From assembly GCA_965247615.1 (NCBI GenBank), contig OZ252022.1:2356001-2420000 (forward strand): a DNA stretch of 64,000 nt, written 5' to 3'. Source of the DNA: G965197715 sp965247615 (GTDB taxonomy: Bacteria; Chloroflexota; Dehalococcoidia; Lucifugimonadales; UBA1127). The notes below the pieces were generated by a model. The model was not told the origin of the DNA. It saw nothing but the letters and a program-made list of their open reading frames with translations, and made no database searches. This document shows, in pieces, positions 60,510-64,000 of the stretch. The translations under genes were made by a program, and so were the position numbers. How positions within the stretch are numbered: position 1 is the first letter of the stretch; every line of letters starts with the position of its first letter.

Positions 60510-60614
60510 ATGACCGCGACGGCGCTCATAGACGGTGTCTTTCCTCAGAAGCCTTCCCGACGCTGGCCGGGAGGGTTCTTTTTGTTCGTGGGTTGTGCGC
60601 TCCATGTCTCCTGA
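60510..60614 (+). CDS. Possible 34-residue leader peptide
   Basis: ATG at 60510 with GGGG about 7 bases upstream. The frame passes through the terminator hairpin (KPSRRWPGGFFLFVG) and ends overlapping the start of the DUF2520 gene by 11 bases. Translation of it would disturb the hairpin and deliver ribosomes to the gene start. There is no run of a single regulatory codon, so peptide-based attenuation is only a possibility. Confidence 0.3.
   Translation: MTATALIDGVFPQKPSRRWPGGFFLFVGCALHVS
60552..60584 (+). terminator. Intrinsic terminator in the leader (attenuator)
   Basis: CCTTCCCG (60552-60559) pairs with CGGGAGGG (60568-60575), including one G-T pair, around an 8-base loop, followed by TTCTTTTTG. 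It ends 20 bases before the ATG of the first operon gene, so transcription should be attenuated unless the hairpin is prevented. A small upstream hairpin CCCTG-TTT-CAGGG (60450-60462) lies in the same leader. Confidence 0.65.
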
Positions 60615-61536
60615 GCCGCTCTCACTCAAGGACGCGCGCATCGGGTTCGTGGGCGCAGGAGTCGTGGGTGCGGCCCTGGCAGGGGCAATGCACAGCCGCG
60701 GCTACCGAGTCTCCGCGGTGTCCAGCCGAACGACCGCCTCCGCGGAGCGGTTGGCGTCTCTCGTGCCGGGCTGCAAGGCCCTGGCCAGCCCTCAGGCCGT
60801 TGCAGATTCCTGCGACGCTGTATTCCTCACCGTCCCCGACGATGCCATCGCCGGCGTGGCGGTCCTAGTGCGATGGCGGTCTGGACAGATCGTAGTCCAC
60901 TGCTCGGGCGCTTGCCCCCTGGATGCGCTGTCCGCAGCGCGTGAGATGGGCGCGCTGGTCGGGGCCTTCCACCCGTTCCAGACCTTCGCCGACCCGAACC
61001 GGGCACAGGCCGCCCTTGCGGGGACGACCTTTGCCGTGGAGGCGGCGCATCCCCTTTGCCAGGGCCTTGAGTCTCTGGCCGCTTCCCTCGGCGGACACAC
61101 CATCCAACTGGACCCAAAGGACCGGGTCCTCTATCACGCAAGCGCCGTCGTGGCCTGTGGCTTCCTCGTAACCCTGGTGAAGCTGGCTGCCGACCTGTGG
61201 AGCGGCTTCGACGGCGATCGAGGCGCAGCGGACAGGGAGAGCCTGCGGGCCATCATGCCCCTGGTGCGGAGCACGGTGGACGGTCTGTCCCGCAGCGGAC
61301 CTATCGGCGCTCTCACCGGCCCTTTCGTCCGGGGCGACGTTGGAACAGTGCAGCAGCACCTGGAGGCCCTGTCCAAGCGGGCCCCGGAGTTGCTGCCCAT
61401 CTACTGCCGCCTGGCCCTGGCCGAGCTTCCTCTTGCCAGGGAGAAGGGGACCCTGACCGCCGACAGGGAGGCGGACATGGAACGGCTGCTCCGGGGGAGT
61501 CTCGAGGCTCCCGGGGTTTCGGGGACAGCACTCTAG
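60604..61536 (+). CDS. Rossmann-fold DUF2520 protein, possible ketopantoate-reductase analogue
   Basis: A 310-residue protein: N-terminal NAD(P)-binding domain (IGFVGAGVVGAALAGAMHSRG), then AVFLTVPDDAIAGVA, VVHCSGACPLDAL, GAFHPFQTFADP and a C-terminal DUF2520 helical domain containing HASAVVACGFLVTLVKLA and GALTGPFVRGD. The fold resembles ketopantoate reductase (PanE) and pyrroline-5-carboxylate reductase. As first gene of a unit with panB and panC, and with no panE or ilvC in view, it may supply the ketopantoate reductase step; this is inference. ATG 60604 has only a weak RBS and lies just behind the attenuator. Confidence 0.82.
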   Translation: MSPEPLSLKDARIGFVGAGVVGAALAGAMHSRGYRVSAVSSRTTASAERLASLVPGCKALASPQAVADSCDAVFLTVPDDAIAGVAVLVRWRSGQIVVHCSGACPLDALSAAREMGALVGAFHPFQTFADPNRAQAALAGTTFAVEAAHPLCQGLESLAASLGGHTIQLDPKDRVLYHASAVVACGFLVTLVKLAADLWSGFDGDRGAADRESLRAIMPLVRSTVDGLSRSGPIGALTGPFVRGDVGTVQQHLEALSKRAPELLPIYCRLALAELPLAREKGTLTADREADMERLLRGSLEAPGVSGTAL

Positions 61537-61545
61537 GGAGGGGCC

Positions 61546-62361
61546 ATGCGCACCACCATACGTGACATCATGCAGATGAAGAAGCGTGGGCAGAGTATAC
61601 CCATGCTCACATCCTATGACTACACGTCCGCCAAGCTGGTGGAGGCGGCGGGCGTCCCGATGATCCTGGTGGGCGACAGCCTGGGGCAGGTGGTCCTGGG
61701 CTACGGCTCCACCATCCCCGTGACCCTGGACGAAATGCTCCATCACACCAAGGCCGTGGTGCGGGGTACCAGCCGTGCCCTGGTTGTGACGGACCTGCCC
61801 TTCATGACCTACCATCTGGACGACAAGCAGGCGCTGCACAGCGCGGGCCGCTGCCTTCAGGAGGGCGGCGCCCAGGCGGTGAAGCTGGAGGGCGGCGCCG
61901 TCATGGCCCCAACGGCGCGCCGCCTAACCCAGAACGGCATACCCGTGATGGGCCATCTGGGCCTCACGCCCCAATCCGTGAACCAGATGGGGGGATACCG
62001 GGTGCAGGGAAAGTCACGGGACGAGGCCGACCGCCTCATGTCAGACGCGGTGGCCCTGGAAGAGGCCGGCGCCTTCTGCCTGGTGCTGGAGCTGGTGGTG
62101 GAGCCCGTGGCCCGCACCATCACGGAGCGGCTGACCATCCCCACCATCGGCATTGGGGCCGGGCCCTCCTGCGACGGCCAGGTGCAGGTGCTCCACGACA
62201 TGCTGGGGCTGTATACAGACTTCGTTCCCAAGCACGCGAAGCTCTACGCGGACCTGGCTGGAGTCATCAGGAGCGCCGTGGAGCAGTACGTCCACGAGGT
62301 GCAGGAGCATGAGTTTCCCACAGCGAAGGAGAGCTTCGGAATGGAGCCAGCCGGGTGTTAG
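61546..62361 (+). CDS. panB: 3-methyl-2-oxobutanoate hydroxymethyltransferase
   Basis: A 271-residue TIM-barrel enzyme adding a hydroxymethyl group from methylene-tetrahydrofolate to 2-ketoisovalerate. Diagnostic segments: MLTSYDYTSAKLVEAAG, MILVGDSLGQVVLGY, LVVTDLPFMTYH, AVKLEGG, VMGHLGLTPQSVNQMGGYRV and TIGIGAGPSCDGQVQVLHDMLG. Magnesium ligands (Asp in GDSLG, Asp in TDLPF, Glu in KLEGG) are present. ATG with GGAGGGG. It follows DUF2520 by 9 bp and precedes the VOC gene by 88 bp. Confidence 0.95.
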   Translation: MRTTIRDIMQMKKRGQSIPMLTSYDYTSAKLVEAAGVPMILVGDSLGQVVLGYGSTIPVTLDEMLHHTKAVVRGTSRALVVTDLPFMTYHLDDKQALHSAGRCLQEGGAQAVKLEGGAVMAPTARRLTQNGIPVMGHLGLTPQSVNQMGGYRVQGKSRDEADRLMSDAVALEEAGAFCLVLELVVEPVARTITERLTIPTIGIGAGPSCDGQVQVLHDMLGLYTDFVPKHAKLYADLAGVIRSAVEQYVHEVQEHEFPTAKESFGMEPAGC

Positions 62362-62449
62362 GAGCCGGGCGCCCGTACGCTCGTTTGGAGAGCGTCAGGC
62401 TTGCCGCGTATCGATGTCTCTGCGACAGAGCAGATAGAAGGGAGCAGCC

Positions 62450-62860
62450 ATGGGCATCACAGCCATAGACCACCTGAACGTTCTGGCCGATGACGTTGAC
62501 CAGACTCTGGACTTCTATCGCAGGCTGGGCCTGGAGGTCGTGCACGAGGACGGCGTGGCTGGGGACGCGGGGCGCCCAGTGCTCCGCATCAACGGGGTGC
62601 AGAAGATCAACGTCATTCCGCGGCGAGGTTCGTCTCCACCGGCCCGCGGCCAGCACTTCTGCATGGTCTGGGAGGGCAACATGGGGGAGCTGACCGAGCT
62701 GCTGGACAGCCGGGGCATCACGCCCGAGTCCCCGCCATCGACCCGCGCCTGCGCCCGCGGACTCGCGACGACCGTCTACCTGCGCGACCCCGGCGGCACG
62801 AGCATCGAGCTCGCGGTGTACGAGGAGAAGCCTGCGCGGACCAGCAAGAGCGACACGTGA
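62450..62860 (+). CDS. VOC family protein within the pantothenate operon
   Basis: A 136-residue glyoxalase/VOC-fold protein: ITAIDHLNVLADDVDQTLDFYRRLGLEVV, RINGVQKINVIPR, QHFCMVWEGNMGELTELLD and YLRDPGGTSIELAVYE. Metal ligands are plausible at the first His, the His in QHFC and the final Glu. Its stop overlaps the panC start by 4 bp (GTGA), so expression is coupled, yet VOC proteins are not known steps in pantothenate synthesis. ATG with GAAGGGAGC upstream. Confidence 0.83.
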   Translation: MGITAIDHLNVLADDVDQTLDFYRRLGLEVVHEDGVAGDAGRPVLRINGVQKINVIPRRGSSPPARGQHFCMVWEGNMGELTELLDSRGITPESPPSTRACARGLATTVYLRDPGGTSIELAVYEEKPARTSKSDT

Positions 62861-63690
62861 ACGTAGTTGATTCAATCGCCGGCCTGCGTGACGTTCTCAA
62901 TGCAGCGCCGCGCCCCCTTGGACTTGTGCCCACGATGGGCTTTCTCCACGATGGCCACATCTCGCTGGTGCGCCTGGCAAGGAGTCAGAGCGCATCCACG
63001 GCGGCGAGCATATTCGTCAACCCCGCCCAGTTCGGGCCCCGAGAGGACTTTCAGAGCTACCCGCGGGACATGGACCAAGACCTCGAAAGATTGGAAGCTG
63101 AGGGCGTGGACCTGGTATTCGCGCCCTCAGCGGAGGAGATGTACCCGCCCGGCTTCGACACCTGGGTCGAGGTTGCCGCCCTGACCCAACGACTGGAAGG
63201 CGCTTCCCGGCCGGGGCACTTCCGCGGAGTGTGCACCGTGGTGCTCAAGCTGTTCAATCTGCTGCGTCCGGACAGGGCCTACTTTGGGCAGAAGGATGCG
63301 CAGCAAGCCCTGGTGGTCCGGCGCATGGTGCGCGACCTGGACCTGGGCGTCGAGATCATGACCGGGCCCACAGTGCGGGAGGCCGACGGCCTGGCGCTCT
63401 CCAGCCGCAACGTTTACCTGAGCCCCGCGGAGCGGCAGGCAGCGCCCGTGCTCTATACGGCGCTGTGCGCCGCCAGACAACGTTGCGACGAGGGTCAGCG
63501 CGATGCGGAGGCCATCAAAGAAGAGATGCGTGCGCTCATCGAGGCAGAGGACCAGGCCCGGATCGACTATCTGAGCATCGCTGACGCGGAGACCCTGGAG
63601 GAGCTGGCGACCATTGAACGGCAGGCCTTGGCGTCTCTGGCAGTATTCATCGGGAGGACGCGCCTCATAGACAACATCTCTCTACCGTGA
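62857..63690 (+). CDS. panC: Pantothenate synthetase (pantoate--beta-alanine ligase)
   Basis: A 277-residue ATP-dependent ligase. Motifs: VPTMGFLHDGHISLVRLA (HIGH-like ATP site), STAASIFVNPAQFGPREDFQSYPRD, RPGHFRGVCTVVLKLFNLLRP, AYFGQKDAQQALVVRRMV and GLALSSRNVYLSP. It joins pantoate and beta-alanine. GTG start overlaps the stop of the VOC gene. panD, which would make beta-alanine, is not in the window. Confidence 0.95.
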   Translation: MNVVDSIAGLRDVLNAAPRPLGLVPTMGFLHDGHISLVRLARSQSASTAASIFVNPAQFGPREDFQSYPRDMDQDLERLEAEGVDLVFAPSAEEMYPPGFDTWVEVAALTQRLEGASRPGHFRGVCTVVLKLFNLLRPDRAYFGQKDAQQALVVRRMVRDLDLGVEIMTGPTVREADGLALSSRNVYLSPAERQAAPVLYTALCAARQRCDEGQRDAEAIKEEMRALIEAEDQARIDYLSIADAETLEELATIERQALASLAVFIGRTRLIDNISLP

Positions 63691-63697
63691 CCTCAGC

Positions 63698-64000
63698 ATG
63701 AAGTCGGAGCCACTCCACGGCCGAATATCCGAGCTAGAGACGGAGCTTGCCCGCATCGAGGGCGAGCTTGCGACGCTCCAGCGCACCTACGAAGTGAAGG
63801 CCCTGCAGATGCAGGAGTTGCGGAGGCTGGCGCGTCGACTGGCGTCGTACGGCCTCCCCGATACGCCTGCGCCGACCTGGGCAGGCGTGTGCCGCGCCAT
63901 GGAGTGGCCAGCTGGCGGGCGGGGCGGGCACGGGACCGTGAAGCGGCAGGACCCCGCGCTCCACGCCCTGCTGCACCTCTGCGTCTTCGAGGCGTACTGT
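63698..64000 (+). CDS. Partial coiled-coil protein, cut by the window end
   Basis: An open frame of 101 codons from the ATG at 63698, without stop to the edge. Residues ~8-50 form a strong coiled coil (RISELETELARIEGELATLQ), followed by a basic segment (RRLARRLASYGLPDTP) and a less structured part. No family recognised. It begins 7 bp after panC, so it may belong to the same transcript, but its RBS is poor. Confidence 0.45.
   Translation, partial: MKSEPLHGRISELETELARIEGELATLQRTYEVKALQMQELRRLARRLASYGLPDTPAPTWAGVCRAMEWPAGGRGGHGTVKRQDPALHALLHLCVFEAYC

Overview
The window is GC-rich bacterial chromosome. It carries one complete 16S rRNA gene (56255-57763, + strand) whose 3' end keeps the CCTCC anti-Shine-Dalgarno, and most genes have a clear AGGAGG-type ribosome binding site. 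The 16S sequence, with the unusual load of amidohydrolases, a Rieske oxygenase, dehydrogenases and orphan solute-binding lipoproteins, suggests an aerobic, catabolically versatile Chloroflexota, perhaps a SAR202/Dehalococcoidia-like lineage. That placement is inference from reading; no phylogeny was run. No prophage, CRISPR array, complete transposon or tRNA gene was recognised.

Layout. 0-4 kb: a degraded GNAT fragment, a formylglycine-generating-enzyme-type protein, a nucleotidyltransferase-like protein and a 791-bp tandem duplication carrying two HAD hydrolases. 4.2-7.5 kb: an AtuA/DUF4387 pair followed by an MFS transporter and a tiny membrane protein. 7.5-17 kb: an alpha/beta hydrolase, a MOSC protein, a methyltransferase, a second MFS transporter, a double isochorismatase-fold protein, and a bicupin divergent from a Rieske oxygenase whose stop codon touches a short inverted-repeat element. 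16-24 kb: an amidohydrolase, two paralogous ABC solute-binding lipoproteins without permeases, a DUF4389 protein, a class III extradiol dioxygenase, then about 0.9 kb of repeats without a gene. 24-36 kb: FAH-family hydrolase, large alpha/beta hydrolase, ornithine-cyclodeaminase-like protein, two dehydrogenases, dienelactone hydrolase, 3-hydroxyisobutyrate-dehydrogenase-like protein, site-2 protease with CBS domains, RDD protein and M24 peptidase. 35-42 kb: two amidohydrolase-2 proteins, a 54-residue cysteine protein and two paralogous D-aminoacylase-like amidohydrolases. 42-46 kb: methyltransferase and a pteridine/deazapurine operon (SDR, QueD, QueC, FolE). 46-53 kb: amidohydrolase, frameshifted cupin, tldD-rmuC-tldE operon, and a small RelE-like ORF convergent with a Panacea-domain protein. 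53-58 kb: TPR protein, ilvD and the solitary 16S gene. 58-64 kb: phosphoglucose/phosphomannose isomerase, NUDIX hydrolase and a pantothenate operon (DUF2520, panB, VOC, panC) behind an attenuator-like leader.

How the genes work together. Much of 4-48 kb reads as uptake and stepwise breakdown of diverse organic acids and aromatics: ring oxidation and cleavage (Rieske, extradiol dioxygenase, cupins), hydrolysis of C-C, ester and amide bonds (FAH, dienelactone hydrolase, amidohydrolases, D-aminoacylases), redox steps (SDR, MDR, HIBADH families) and transport (MFS, SBPs). Substrates cannot be read from sequence. The last third is housekeeping: queuosine/folate precursors, TldD/E, dihydroxyacid dehydratase, rRNA and pantothenate. 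The most promising leads are the pantothenate leader and its DUF2520 protein, the HAD tandem pair that differs almost only in the cap region, the inverted-repeat element at the Rieske stop codon, the Panacea gene with an operator inside its promoter, and the 16S gene uncoupled from 23S with a visible processing stem.
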